A DNA stretch of 64,000 nucleotides from Morchella semilibera (GCA_009192285.1 WBVU01000003.1:3007973-3071972), one strand, 5' to 3'. Positions 49,617 through 63,166 are shown, counted from the stretch's first letter. Translations and numbers: made by a program. The notes: a model not told the origin generated them from the letters alone.

Positions 49617-52307
49617 ATGTCCAACGATAAGCCACCATCAGCTCTATCTATTCCGCAATCTGTAACAAACTTGTCGAATAACTCCCCTCGCTCCTTGGGT
49701 ACATCTATTCTTAACGGTCCCAATTCCGCCAACGGTTCTTCATTAAGCAAGTTGAACACTCCTCCCGGAAATAACGGGCCACCTCAGCAACACGCTCTCC
49801 CGAACCCCAATATCCCTTCCCCACAACAACAACATCCCCAGTCGTACGCTCCTCACGGCTCTCAGTTCTCGTACGGAAACGACAACTCGGGATACATGCA
49901 GTCACAAAGTCAGCCACCATATATCGGCGTTGACTTCCACCAGCATCACCTTTCTCAGGGGCAACCTCCTACACCACAGACCGCTACATCCGGAAGCAAC
50001 ATGAACTTCCCTCCACAGCCTCCTGTACTTCAGCCGAACTACAGCCAACCCCATCATAATGGCTTCCCACCATTCCCATTCTCTGGTCCTAATGGAGTCT
50101 CATCTCCTGCTGGGCAGCCCGGTGTTTCGGGGCCGATGGTGCATCCTACTCAGCAGCTGTTGCCATTGCCACAAAACACCCAGCTAACACCCAGCCCATC
50201 ACCACTGACTGCGGTATCTGCGGGGGGCCCTCAGACACCTGCATCCGCTACTGCAGCTGGTGGGTTTGGTAACCAAACATTTGATACTACTGGTCAACAC
50301 GCACCTCCTGGAATGAAACCCAGGGTCACTGCGACACTATGGGAGGATGAGGGCAGTTTATGCTTCCAAGTAGAGGCAAAGGGTGTATGCGTGGCCAGGC
50401 GAGAAGGTTTGTACTTCGCGGCAACATCACTTTATCTAAAAGTTTTCCCCCGCTAACGATTATTCAAAACGACAAAAGATAATCATATGATAAATGGTAC
50501 AAAGTTATTAAATGTGGCTGGAATGACCCGAGGAAGACGTGATGGAATCCTTAAAAGCGAGAAGGTCCGCCATGTAGTAAAGATTGGGCCAATGCACCTC
50601 AAGGGAGTATGGTAAGTAGTTGTTGCATCTAATCATAGATTTATCAGATCTACGATTAGACCGGTGAGGTTCGTTTAGGCTAATTTTCCATGTCTGCAGG
50701 ATTCCATTTGACCGTGCATTGGACTTTGCGAACAAGGAGAAAATCACGGAATTGTTGTATCCCCTCTTTGTGCACAACATTGGTGCTCTTCTCTACCACC
50801 CAGCAAATACCCACAGAACCCATGCGGTGGTGGCTGCTGCTGAGCGCCGCAAGCAGGATAACTTGCAGAACCAGATGCAACAACAGAGAAGGGGCCCATC
50901 AGAACTCATCTCCTCACCACACCCCCCTCCATTGCATCATCATCATGGTATTCAGGGCAGTATGCAGCAGCCTCACCACCTCGCTCCCCATAACCTGGCT
51001 CAAGGGCCTCATCAGATCAATAGCCGGCCCGGCATCGAGAGAAGCCTTTCATTTCCTACACCCCCCTCAAGTGCATCAAGTGTAATGGGTGGTGTTAACC
51101 CTGATGGGTCATTTTGGAATGGGGGGAACATGGTTCAAGGAGGTCCCGGTAGTCAGCCATTGGCTATTGACACTGTTATGAACAGTCGTTCCATGCCAAC
51201 CACACCGGCGACAACGCCTCCCGGTGCTGCTCTACAACAATTACAGTCATACCCACCACCACAATCTACTCTGTATAACTCAAATGGTTCAGGGATGCCT
51301 CAGAACAACCCTATTGCACAGCAGAATATGCAGAGGTTTGGACAGCCATTGCCTCAGCCACCACAGTACATGAACCAGAACAGGGAAGCCAACAACATGG
51401 GACCGCCGCCTACAGCCCGTGGCCCTCCGGCATCGCTTTCTAGACCATCATCGAGGCAGAATAACGCAGAGGAGGTACACCCCAAGGAAGAGGGTGGTGA
51501 GGAACAAATGGGCTAGAACAGGGTGAACATGAGGACCAAAACCAGGGCGAGGAGGAGGCAGAACATGAAGCTGACCATGAGGAAGAATACACACACGATG
51601 CCAACTATCCTAGCGGACATCGTCCCGGGAACTACTACCCTCCGCTCAACGCGGATCATGCTCCTCACCTCTCCCCAGAGATCAACGGATCACCCAACCA
51701 CGGTGGGCAAGCACCATCAACTCCAGTTCGATCATATGGTACTGCCAGCGGTGGTGTTCCCCGAACAATCGATGGCGGTTCTGGTGCCACCCCACGTACC
51801 GCCCCCACAGCGTCTCAGCAACAATGGGTTCACAACCCAACCGGGTACTCAACCCCGCCTAGGACTGCCACTAACGGTGGACGCCAGGCACCGCAGAGGA
51901 ATGTGTATCAGTTGGTGAGTGGTGATGCCGCTGCCGACCAGCACAACGGATCAAACGGGGCCGGTGCTCCTGATAGTGGTTACCCGGGTCAAGGTCTAGG
52001 TGTTTCTATCCCTGCACAAACGCCTCAACAGCCGTATAGTGGGATGAATGGATCATCAACCCCCTCATCTAACAAGCGTATGCGAATGGAGGACGAGGAT
52101 GAAAATGGTTCCCGTCCTTCGAGTCGGGGACATGACGAAAGGCCTGGTGCGGATTCCGAGGGGGGGTTGAAGAGGCGTAAGACGATTCGTGAAGGCTCTA
52201 CACCTGTCATTGGCGGCGCAGGCTCTACATTCGACAGGAATCCTGATGGACGTCTTAACCGCACACGGTCGGCGGTGCAGCCGGCCCGGGCAGTGGGTAG
52301 GCGGTGA
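49617..52307 (+). CDS. stuA: StuA-type APSES transcription factor (Asm1/StuA), one frame break
   Basis: A developmental regulator of conidiation and fruiting in filamentous ascomycetes, acting in the nucleus. Exons 49617-50406, 50479-50611 and 50700-52307; introns are 72 and 88 nt and both interrupt the APSES domain. With one missing base restored at about 51511-51512 the CDS is 2532 nt, 843 aa. The N-terminal 235 residues are Pro/Gln/Ser/Asn-rich. The APSES DNA-binding domain runs over about residues 236-340: [59 protein letters not shown] and [20 protein letters not shown]. The C-terminal half is low-complexity with a bipartite-type nuclear signal near the end ([21 protein letters not shown]). 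Near-identity of the APSES core to StuA separates it from Swi6/Mbp1 types, and no ankyrin repeats are present. The upstream ATG-free leader and desert suggest complex regulation. Confidence 0.95.
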
Positions 52308-55223
52308 TTTCTCTATAGACTATTTTTTTTTGTTTTAGCTTGCCCCTCAAAATTCAGCAAGGATATATCAAATTTGGCATGCAGGAGTTGAGAGTCTATT
52401 CATTCGTGTTTGATTTTAGTTTTTTGATTTTTCCGGATTGATGGGATGGGTTGAATAATCCGGTGGGTCGGCTTTTGGTTTGGGGGTTCTTTCTGTTTTC
52501 CTTTGCAAAAAAAGATATGAAGTGACGCAGCGATCCTTTTTTGTTCTTACAATAACCACACATGTCTGCGACGTATTTTCTTTTGGGTCATTATTTTTGT
52601 GAATCATTCTTAAGCTATATTCTCTAGGGGTCTTAAGTCTGCTTCCATCTGTTCATTTTTTACTTTACTTTTTGTGGATGCTTCTGTCTTATACCTGTGT
52701 TGCTAGTCTGGTCTGGTTTTCCACGTTACATCCATGTTTTCTTTTTTTTCTTCCTTCGCCTTGAGTGTTCTCACGATTGTGCTTTTATCGTAACGGCCGT
52801 CACGAATTTTCTCCCTTTCTGGTTTGTGAATGGATGGGGTAAAACTTTTATAGTGGTGGAAAATCTTTTATCAAACTTTACCATACCTTTCCTCGTGTTT
52901 CTCATAGTTATTCTTTTTTTTTTTTCTTCATTCGGGATTTGATTTATTTGTGAGTAACTTTAGGCAGGGGAGTGTTGGAATCCAAAAAAATTTGGCGGTC
53001 TCTACAACGATATCCTACAAGGCAATTTTCTGCTGTCTATTGCTTTTTGTACCTATTATTATTTACTCGGATTGATAGCTATCTGGCCTTTGATCACTTC
53101 GCTATCGGCAAAACAGCCATTGAAGCCTGCGAGGCGCGCGGAGTTGCAAAACAAACAATCCATCCATGTACGTGTCTTTCACTCAGATATTGTGAAAATG
53201 GGATAAGAATTTGGTCACTTCCGTATTTTTAATCTTTGATCTTTTGTTTCTATACAGGAGGACTACCCAATGTGATGCAATCTTCCTTGATTGATCTTTC
53301 CTCCCCCTTACATCAGCTTTCAACTCTCTCTCTTCGTCTGCGTCCTGCATCTAGTAAACGGACCGTCCCTACGTACTGTAGGCGGCGGGCCCACCACCAC
53401 CAGCACCAGTTTTTCCTCCAGAAAGAGGGAGGAAAACACCAAAGCAAAGTGCGGGGAAGGTGAGGCAGGGGCTCATTGGCTGCCGCCATACGTGTGTTGG
53501 GTGATTACTCGGTTGGATTGGAACTTATGCGTGCATGAGTAGCGGTGCGGTGTCTCCGAGGTTCGTGCGTGCATACAAATGGGGGGGGGGGGGGTGGATA
53601 TTGGAGGATCGATCTCTCTCCCTGACTTGCTGTCCCCCCCCCTCCCTTCAGATCAATTGGAGGGACTGGACACCGCCACGCCGAGCGGAGGCACTGGCCA
53701 CATCATGTACTCTATATAGTGTGCGGCACGGGGGGGAGGAGGAGGAGGAGGAGGAGGAGGAGGAGGAGGAGGAGGAGGAGTATGTAGACAAAAATCATAG
53801 ATGGTACCTATCCTCCCCATCTTCGTCCACATATGCAAGCAATGTTGCTTATTTTTCAGTGCCTTTTCTCTCCCTCCAACCTTTTTTCGTTTGACTACCG
53901 CGCATAATGTAAGATCCGAGGGGCCGGGGGAAAGGTAGCAAGATGGCCGTGATAGTAAAGGTTATGGTGATCTCGTATGTGTCCCGTCCACCCCCCATGG
54001 TACCTAGGTCAATTGCAATTGCAGCCCCAGACTTTCAAACTCTCTAATCTGCTCACCGGAAATCCAATGGTGCATAAGATACCTGTCACGTCTATCACTG
54101 TCCATCGCGTTATGTACAACCAATGCCAATGTGGTGCTGCCAAAGAAATGGGCCATGTTTTATATCATGCACTCCTTTCTTTTTTAATTATTTTTGCCCT
54201 TCTCCTCGTGGGGCTTGCCTTGTCTTATTATTACAAAAATATCCACTAGAAAAAGAGAAGACTACTGGAAGTGGTATGTACAAACCATATTGAAGAAAAG
54301 AAAGAAAGAAAAGAAAAAACCCCCGTGGGGAGAAGAAGAAGAAAAAAAAAAAAAGGGAATGTGGTGTTCCAGGTCCCAGGTTATCACACATTTCGTTGGC
54401 GAATTTAACCCATTGAGGTCAGATTTACTTTGTGCGTTTATCAAGCCGTTGATGCAGCAGGAGCGACCTTAGTACAGATACTGGAAATTTCAGCGCAAAT
54501 ACTTGTTAAAAAACGGGAGGAATTATCTCGATACAATTCTGATCGATAGTAGCATTATTCCCGATACCATATTTCGCCTTGAAACCATCATAATACGCCC
54601 AAGCCCAACTCAGCCACCACTGGGGAGAGAAAAAGACGCGAATAGAAAAACCCTCGGAGCATCATGAAGTAGAAAAAAAAAATCCCCTGACGCATACCCC
54701 CATCCTATTCACATGAAGAAAGAAAGAGAAAATAAGGAATATTCCGTAACCCACACCCCACCGACATGTATGAACTGAACACTCCGTACTCGCAGTAATA
54801 ACAAAGACACAATTATCCACATCTATCCTAGGTTGCCCCACCCGTGTAAGTAGTTATGTGCAGTCCAGTGTCCACAACACCTATCCCTTTCGCCTTGCCA
54901 TCACGTGGCAGATTGGGCTCTAAATGAGAAAGAAATACGTAAAGAAAGGGAAGAAAAGAAATATGAGGAGTTAAAAAAGCAAAGTAAGTAGTAAAAATAT
55001 TCACACCAGCTTCCCAATGGTTAAGGAAACTAAGACGGAAAAAAAAGAAGAAAAAAACATACAGGCCAACCACACACCCTTCGCCAACATCCTCAGGTAA
55101 TATGTTCAAGAAACACAACGGGGATAATAAAAACAGACAAACGCCATAAATATGATACCAAAGATAGCCACCCAGTAACAAAGGAACCCTTCCTCAAACC
55201 AACCCCATAAAACATCACTTAAC
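52308..55223. other. convergent 3' spacer, StuA / MIT-domain gene
   Basis: About 2.9 kb. The first 650 nt are T-rich and likely StuA 3' UTR; 54500-55220 is A-rich and likely the 3' UTR of the minus-strand gene. Between them are a G14 run (53581-53594) and a GGA repeat (53735-53780). No gene seen. Confidence 0.6.
53735..53780. repeat. GGA trinucleotide repeat
   Basis: About fifteen GGA units. They create a poly-Glu or poly-Pro open frame on either strand with no other coding support. Confidence 0.9.
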
Positions 55224-58200
55224 CTAAGGAGCAGAGACCCATTCAGTCCCGCGCTTGACGAACTTGTCTAACAGCAATGTGACATCGGCGAGGACGAAGC
55301 GGCAGATATAGAAACCGAAAAATTCCGCGGCGTGACGTTGACTTAATTCCAGACCGACCTTAACGGTCATGGGTATCTTCTTTTCAGAATTGTTGTCGTC
55401 ATCTAGAACATTTAATCGGTCTATCATAGCGGTCAGAAAAACATGCACGTATATTACAGGGATCACGTTGGTCAAGCCCGGGAATGAACTATCATATTAA
55501 AAAGTAACATACCCAATATCTGAGCAGCATCGAAAAGCTTCGCCAGAGCGCCGATATAAGCTGCATGAGGTCCCCCAAATGTTACACCCTCTAAGTTCCT
55601 CACAGGCTGAGCTGCAATATCATTCCCAGCCTTCGGTAGCCCTTTCGCAGCATAATTAAAGTCCCCCGCCAAATTGCTGGAACTCCCAAAAGAACTGAGA
55701 GCTGTGTTGGAGTTCTTTGTCCTCAGCTTCCTCAACGAAAATAGCTTTTCCCGCCACTGATACCAGTGTTCTTGGTTATCATGTCTGAGTTCCCATTCTC
55801 TGGAATGGACCCGTCAGTGCCATACATAGCACGTGCACCAGATGACCCAACATCGTTGCCGAGTTTTTTGGAGAGAATAGCCTGGACACGGTCAAGGACA
55901 CCTTCAAGAGATTGCATCTCTTCATAGATGGCGTTAACATTATCCTGATTTACAGTTGCAAGTTTCCCCAATGCAGCGCTGACAAGGTCGCAGCAAGAGA
56001 TCTTGTCGTCTATAGCCTTGATCTTGACTCCCTTGATGAACCAGACCTCACGTGGCACAAAAACCCTCGCAGAAATGTATCCGCCTCTCGGATGCGCTAC
56101 AGTTTGGTAAAGGCATCTCATCAACCAATACGGTTTGCTTAAAGCCTCCCCCGGACATGGTTCAAGTGGGACGGGCTGGCCCAGTGCTAAGTGATCCGCG
56201 CTGCTCGGGGTAGCAGGCGAGTAAAGTTTGCCTTCAAACAGATGCATTCCCCCAGCCATTCCAGCAGTGGGTGGAAGTCCCATCGGCGTTCCTGGTACAA
56301 TACTTGGAGTAGCTGGGGTAGCACTCCTGGGAAACGCTTTCCGAAGATTTGAGGTACTACTGGACGAGAATAACCCACCCCCAGAGTTTACAGGCGAGGA
56401 TTCCTGATCTGGAGACGCTAAGGTGCGACTCTTCAAGCTCGCCGATGATTGGATTTGCCTAAGTGCACCTGGGAGGCCAGGGATCCTTGCTGTAAACCTG
56501 GATGGAGAAGCTGAACCTTCGTCGTCAGAAACAGTTTTACTTATAAGTAACAGTGGAAGTGATTCCAGAGATAATCTTACCAGGAGCCTCTAAATTCGAG
56601 GGAGTTGGAGAGTGAAGGTTTCTTCCAGTATAGTTTCCGGCTGTTGCTGGTGTCGGTATTGGCCCATCCCTTAGTTCTGAAGAGGTACTCGGCCGTGAAG
56701 GAATAGCTGCACCTGCGGTTTTGGGAGGGATATTTAAAGGTGGAGTGAGCGGGGGCGGTAATGACGAGTAATCCGTAGAAAGCTCTGAATCCACATTTGG
56801 TACAGACGGGGAAGGCCCACGGACTATAGTTGTGGGGATAGCACCATAAATTGATGAACCGTTTCCGGACGGCGATGTCTCGATTTTCAGAGGTTCTGAT
56901 AATGCCGAGAGGCGGCGGGACCTAACACTAGAAGACTTTGAAACGGATAGACTAGGAATTGAAGCAATGTTAGGAATGGGAAGGTTGGGAACTGGTTCCG
57001 TTATTTCCCTCTTAGATGAAAAGGAGAGGGGAGCTGGAGCCAGTGGAAGATGTTCTACTGGTATAGATGTAGGATATCTAGCCTTTGGCGATGATGGGCT
57101 TTGATGTTGGAGCATAGATTGCAATGGTGGTGTAGAGGGTGCCTCATCAACTGTAGATAGTGGAGTAGGAGCGTTAAGCATCTGTGCAGATCCAATAGAA
57201 CTAGCCCATGTTGTTCCTGAATATCCACTGCTACCTGATTCTCGCACAGGAAGCGTTGAATCAGAATATGAAGCCCCCGATCCTCTGGGGAACGCTGTCC
57301 TTGAGTCCAAGTTGAATTCAAAATCATCCAGAGTGTACCCCCTCGTCACTTCCTCCAACATGCGCTCATCCTCCGAGTCATCGTCATCATCATCCCCATC
57401 GTCGAAGAAGTCTAACTCTGAGTGAGGCCGTCGCTCAACCAATCCCAACCGCTCTCTTTCCAACTTCCGTTCCTTCTCCCTAGCTATCTCCAATTCCATT
57501 TCCCGATCAACTTCTACATTTAGCCGCGGGCTCTTCATCATTAGCATTCCCTCATCCCGATCGTAGGTTGAATCTCGATCGTAGGCATAATCCACTTCGT
57601 AACCATCATAGGCAGCCTCTACGGCAGCGTCTAGCTGCGTATCAAAATCATCTTCAAACTCCCGCATCTGCCGCTCCCGCTCCCGCTCTAACCGCATCTC
57701 CCTCTCACTCTGCCGTCGCGGCTTCCTTCTCGTCCAACCTGGTGATGACTCTCCGGATACTGATCCTCCGGATTCATCGATTGTGTTCAACCAACTTGTC
57801 GAAACCTCACTTCCTTGCCGTGAATGCGTAGTATTTGACAAATTGCTCATATTTGACTGCCGGTGCGAAGAACGTCTCGACGAAATTGAGGAAGCATCAG
57901 AACCCGATCTCCGAATTCCATAATCCCGCTCCTTCTGCGGTGAAAATCTTGGTGAGAGTGCAGCAGCGCCAAATGTAAACGACTCCCGGTTGTTATGCTC
58001 TATATATGATCTTGTCATCACATCGCTATCACCCTCCATAAAATCTTCTCTCCTGGGTGATATTGGTGCGTATATCACTGGTGATAATTGCGGGGGAGGT
58101 ATAAATTCGGCAGAGTGTCTATTGGGCATGGATATTTGTTGCGGCGATACCGTCTCGTGAGGCATTGGTGGCATCAAGTTTTCTGGACCTAGATATAATG

Positions 58201-59743
58201 AATCCGTCCTTGGGGGTACAGGGGTATTATTGTGCGGCACACCATTCCCATAATATCCTTTACCTAGGACAGGCGTCGCTGAAGCAGTAGAAATTATTAT
58301 TGTTGACTCGCCATCGTCATCAATCGTGAAGAGACTTTCACGATCTGTATAGTCCTCTGTGAGCGGGCGCGCGGGGAGCTGTTTCTGTGTAGCTACGTTC
58401 CGTGGGGCGAGAGCTCTCAGTTCTTCGATACGTTGGGTATATGTTTGTTGCTACTCACACCTAAATTAGCTCCGTTTCAACACACCTCCCTAGTACCTGG
58501 CAACTAATGTTTCATGCAAGGCAAAAAGAACAAGGTTTATAATAAACATCAAAAATATCGCGGGGTTCAGGAACAGAGTCATCATAGCTGCTGCTGTGCG
58601 GCGGGGTGGGAGGCTTACTATAGCCTGCAATTTTCTCCTATCTTCCTCCCCTTCAGCTCTCCTCATCACCTGTTCCAGCAACACACAAGCATCCCCGTAT
58701 GCCACCATTGCGCCCTCGTAATTCTCTGCATTGTCAAGAGTGACCGCCGTGTTGGCCTTCTGCAGAGCGGATGATAACATCGCCTTCTGACTAGGCGACC
58801 GGTGCTCTCTTGTTTTGGCCCTCGGCGACCCCCTTGTCCTTACAGAATCAGTTGGTGAAAATGTCGAGTTCTTCTGTGGTTCCTGCGCGAATGCGGGGAG
58901 AAGCGATGGACCCTCGCTACTGCTGCTATGTTGCGCGCGAGTATTGTTGATCCCGTAGTAAGGAGCGGGGGACGAGGTAGCGATGGATAATTGCGCAGCG
59001 GGATTCGTGCGTCGAGGCCGCGGGGGCGACGATTTCCAGAACTGAGACCCTTCGGATGTTCCAGTCGATGGCGTAGTTATGGAAGAATTCGTTCCGGAAT
59101 AGCTTAATGGAAAGGGGTTTGTTGCAGCAATAACAGTGGCAGGGCCGGGAAGACGTCTTGCTGGAGAAAGCTGAGAAACCGCGTCGTTTGTGTGGGAGTG
59201 CAATTTTAATGCAGGGCGGAACCTAGATATCGGCGACGAATTGGATTGGGGAGCTGTGGGTGTGGACGAGGTTGAAGGTGTGTTATTAGTGGTGGTGGTG
59301 GTATTGGTAGTAGTGCTTGTGGTGGTAGGAGATGTCGCAATAAGATTTGCCTCGTTATCAAAGCTCCCGGAGATGCCAAAAAGATCAATGCTACGGCCCC
59401 TAATAGTACGCCCACTATCCGAGCCCTCTTCCTGAGCTGCTGAAGGTCTTTTCTCTCTTTCTGGCCTTGTAAAGTCAGGCGATAACACTGCGTGCAATGG
59501 AGCCGCTGTAGCGGACACCCCCTTCCCAGAGGATGTTGACGATATTGATGCCGATGAGGTAGACCTATGGTGAGGAGGATGTGGGTGGTTAGGGTGGTTA
59601 TTTTGAGCCGATGGCGGACGTTGGTATCCAACGCGAGATGCGGTAATAGCAGAAGCAGCAGCAGTAGTACTGGCAACGGCACCAGTGCGAGCTGGTGACG
59701 GTGACGGTGATGCTACTGCTGATGTCCCACTTGACCGCACCAT
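55224..59743 (-). CDS. MIT-domain protein of filamentous ascomycetes, one frame break
   Basis: Minus-strand exons 59743-58619, 58450-56581, 56510-55513, 55402-55224; introns are 168, 70 and 110 nt. With one T restored in a T4 run (plus-strand A4, 55738-55741) the CDS is 4173 nt, 1390 aa. The N-terminal 310 residues are Ser/Thr/Pro-rich and disordered. A MIT (microtubule-interacting and transport) helical bundle follows at about 325-390: KAMLSSALQKANTAVTLDNA, ENYEGAMVAYGDACVLLEQV, then TYTQRIEELRAL after the first intron. A long disordered middle has acidic and Arg/Glu-rich segments. The C-terminal third is conserved and folded: KPYWLMRCLYQTVAHPRGGY, ISARVFVPREVWFIKGVKIK, then helices up to LADVTLLLDKFVKRGTEWVS. 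MIT domains usually bind ESCRT-III tails, so an endosomal or septation role is plausible but inferred. Confidence 0.88.
58451..58618 (-). other. MIT-gene intron 1 with in-frame hydrophobic readthrough
   Basis: The donor is GTAAGC after LQAI and the acceptor is GAGTAG before QQTYTQRIEEL. At 168 nt it is the longest intron of the gene. If retained, the frame stays open for about 40 codons, encodes a hydrophobic stretch (LFLNPAIFLMFIINLVLFAL) and stops near 58490. Confidence 0.7.
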
Positions 59744-62700
59744 CCCACCCAGCGGATTGTAAGTTGCTTTTTCTTAATTTTAGAGAAGGGAGGGGTAGGA
59801 AACCTCCGCTTTAGGGTGGTTGGAAGATATTTGGGGGAGGTTAGGCTGGCTGGTTGGCTGGGATGCAGTCTAACTCAACTTCGCACTTGTTTCCAGCAAA
59901 TGAGGTGCTACTTTGAATTTGATAGGGAATTGTTGATTCAGAATATGGGAGAAACAAAAAAAAATGTGGATAATCTAGGCAGGACCAGGCACGAGGTGTC
60001 CAGTTGGGGAGAGGGTTGCCCCTGAAGGTAGGTAAGGTTAGCAACGAGGGATTGATTCGGCGGGTACGTACGGGGGAGGGATACTCACTTTGGGTTTTTT
60101 TTTCTCCCTTCCCTTTGAGTGTAGGATTTTCCTGTTTTCCTTTTGTATGTCTGATGGATGTCTCTCTCTTATCCTTTTTTCTTTTTCTTCCACTGCTAAT
60201 AGAGCCCTTGAACTGTAAACCAGCCAGCCAGCGGGCTGTTGGAAGAGGGAGAAGGTCTCCCTCTTTCCTGCTATTACTCGGTACGTCCTAGTACTGATTG
60301 ATTCAATCAACAATGACCTCTTTCAACTATCTTTGGGGTTTACAACCTCTTCAGCAGGAGAGATACAATGAAACGCTGAAGGGCGAAGGAATTCAGGATG
60401 CTCTATTAGTTAGCTTATGCTAGTCCAGCAGTGATGAGTGACCAATCAGTATGTGAGTGAACAAAGCAGGTTTTCTTTTCTGTCGAGTGAAGGATCAACA
60501 CACGATATCGATTGGAGAAGGAAATCGAGGGTTTACGACACGGTAATGCGTATGTAATGGGTAAGGTATGGGTCAAGGTTTAAGCATAGGAGAAATTGAC
60601 TTGTTAAGAGGAGGGGGAAAAAGTCCTACCCTGGTCACTCAAACTTGTGTGACGCTCAAGTAAATACATGTACCCAGAGAATGCGTGAGAGAAGAGAGGA
60701 AGGATACTCTCACTAGGTGGCTGCGGCTAAGAAAGAAACAATGGATAAGGTTTAGAAAAAAATTTCTAGTAATCTTGCTCCTGATATGGAAAAATATAGG
60801 TTATAGGACAAGCACATGTAGACATACATGTAACTACATACATATACATGTAGGGATAGAGAATCAACGGAAGACGCGGGGCCCTCTGCATTTCCTCTTA
60901 CGATGTTTTCTTAATTGTTCTCCTCCTGCTTGTCGTTTGCGAATAATACATATGATATCTGACGGAATACACTTACGCTTACATGTACTTAGCGCTTATG
61001 AAGATGCAGGTACGTGCGTGTACTTGTTGTTTGCACATACATGGTACATAGAATGTACGTACTAAGGAGTAAGTTCATGTACTCTAAAGTACTTACAGCT
61101 GTTTCCATGCCCAGTCCCCTTCTCCCTGGCACTCTCACTGGCTTGTTACCCCTGAACCGCTCTCCAACGACGATGATCTGAGCCACCGTTCTTTGACGGG
61201 AGATCAGGCATCTTGTTTATGATCCTAGACCTCCCGCTGCATGTTGTACTTTTTTTCTGCCGCCAGAACTGGCACCCTTCGGCAGCTTCTAGCGCTCCAA
61301 TGACAATATAGAGCCATGGCGACATGGTGCGCATTCACTTACCTATATGTGCATAAGTATAGATAATGTTTTTGATGAACCAACCTTGGAGGAACGCGAA
61401 TAGCAACGAGGACGGAATAAGAACATTGAAGCATCTGTTGTCGCGCAAGCAGCTACCCGCGAATAATAAACCCACTACCAGCTACTCTAAGCAAGGGTCA
61501 GTTTCGGTATTAACCCCTAGATAAGTATCCTAGTTCGATATCTAAAGCGCCATGCTACAGCAAGTACCAATATCATGTATATCTTATTTATTGTCCCCGC
61601 ATTATCTAAAAAAAATACCGAGCAATGATGCCGAGAACAAATTAAAGTATAAAATCATTCATCAAGTCAACGAACCATCACGAACAAGGTCCAGGGCATA
61701 TGCTGACAAGAAAATAAAAGTGGCCGATTCGGAAAGGCTAGCTGCTTAGGGTTGTAGTGGGTAGTTGGTCTGTTCATTATTCATGTCTCGCCGAAATAGA
61801 CGAGCCCACGGAAGGTTCGGCACATACCCCATTTCTTCAAGAAACCGAGGTAAAGTATATGTACATACCCAAAAAATGTGGTTAATGTCGGATAGGTCTT
61901 TTGGCTTGTGGTAAACACGAGGGGGTTGATTATATTCCTGGTTGGCCTAGGAGGTTGAATCTTGACGTACTTAGGTGAGTACTTCTACATGTGAACCAAC
62001 GCCTTCCAACCCACTGGGTTCAAACAATCCGCAAAATGACGTGCGTGGAATCTACCTACTTCAGCCTCAAGATTTAAATCAACATTCCCAAGACCGATAA
62101 AATTCTTTGGGCAAACAGAAGACACCACAGGGGAAAAAGAAAAAAGGGGTAAAATACATGTACGTGTATGCAATAAGTATCCCTCCGACAAGCGACGTCA
62201 CAGGTTTAGCGCCACAATTGTTTTCACACGATGCTTTCAGGTTCTTGAGATTTTGATTCACAGGCATCACTACTTTTACACATATACTCTACCTACCCGT
62301 GGTTGGGAGACTCTTAGCACCTGGTTTAGATACATGTATGTTTAAGTCAGCTATGTTGCACCGCATATCATTTTAGGGAGGGTAGGTGACCCACCTACAT
62401 GTATGTAGGTACACCTGCGCCGAGCCAATGCATGCAGGTGCATTAGCACTAAAATTTATGCATTTGTCGTCAAGGAATTATTCATGCCAAGAACTCGTGG
62501 ATGATTGCGCATCATGAGGTATCATTCGGTCATGTGGATTCACGTGGGCTACACAACACCCCAAACCATCTACAAAAATAGTAGATTATGAAGATTTGAA
62601 GACATGATTGCATGATCGATTCCACGCGCGCAATTATAGAGGCCAAGTATGAAGGTGGGAGGGCGCCAGCCTACCCGCCGGCGCAAGAATGCTAGAGAAA

Positions 62701-63166
62701 GTATCAAGAGAAGATAATTTCGCATTCCTGTGATCCTTTTGATTATTCCGCGTTTTTCATGACTCTGATCACCAGGGTGTTTAACTAAGGAAGGCAAAAT
62801 GCGTGGACACAAACGAACGACGGATTAACTGTGTAGAGATAGGCACGGCGCTGGATACAGCTAAAGGGATAGCTCGACACCTGTAGCTTGTTTGGCGATA
62901 ACACCTAACAAAATGATTGGCTCGTGATATGAGGGGGTTTCCAGCTCATTTTAAGGCCTTGGTGATAGTGTGGGATTCATCGAGTGAGATATTATGAATA
63001 AATATTAGCCCAGGGCTAGGGCTATCAGGACTCTGATTCAAGAGCCTCACTGCCAAGCACAACATGGTCCGTGCACCATAAATTTTCAACTTCAAAAAAA
63101 AAAAAAAAAGCTATTGCACGACTCGCGACGACACTTCCCCACCCTACGTTCACCAGCGACAAAACA
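59744..63166. other. divergent spacer between MIT-domain gene and DBP3
   Basis: About 3.4 kb with no recognisable gene. It carries seven TACATGTA palindromes (60665, 60825, 60845, 60980, 62155, 62331, 62396), the densest cluster in the window. Sequence next to 59744-60300 is the likely leader or promoter of the MIT gene. Confidence 0.6.

Noticed and set aside
51474-51516. A 42-43-nt intron in StuA (donor GTACAC, acceptor CTAG) instead of a frame break
   Set aside because: No branch site, purine-rich, and the spliced product enters the wrong frame; a single missing base restores the long conserved frame.
53535-53894. Poly-Glu open frame (and poly-Pro on the other strand)
   Set aside because: Produced by the GGA microsatellite; no conserved sequence around it.
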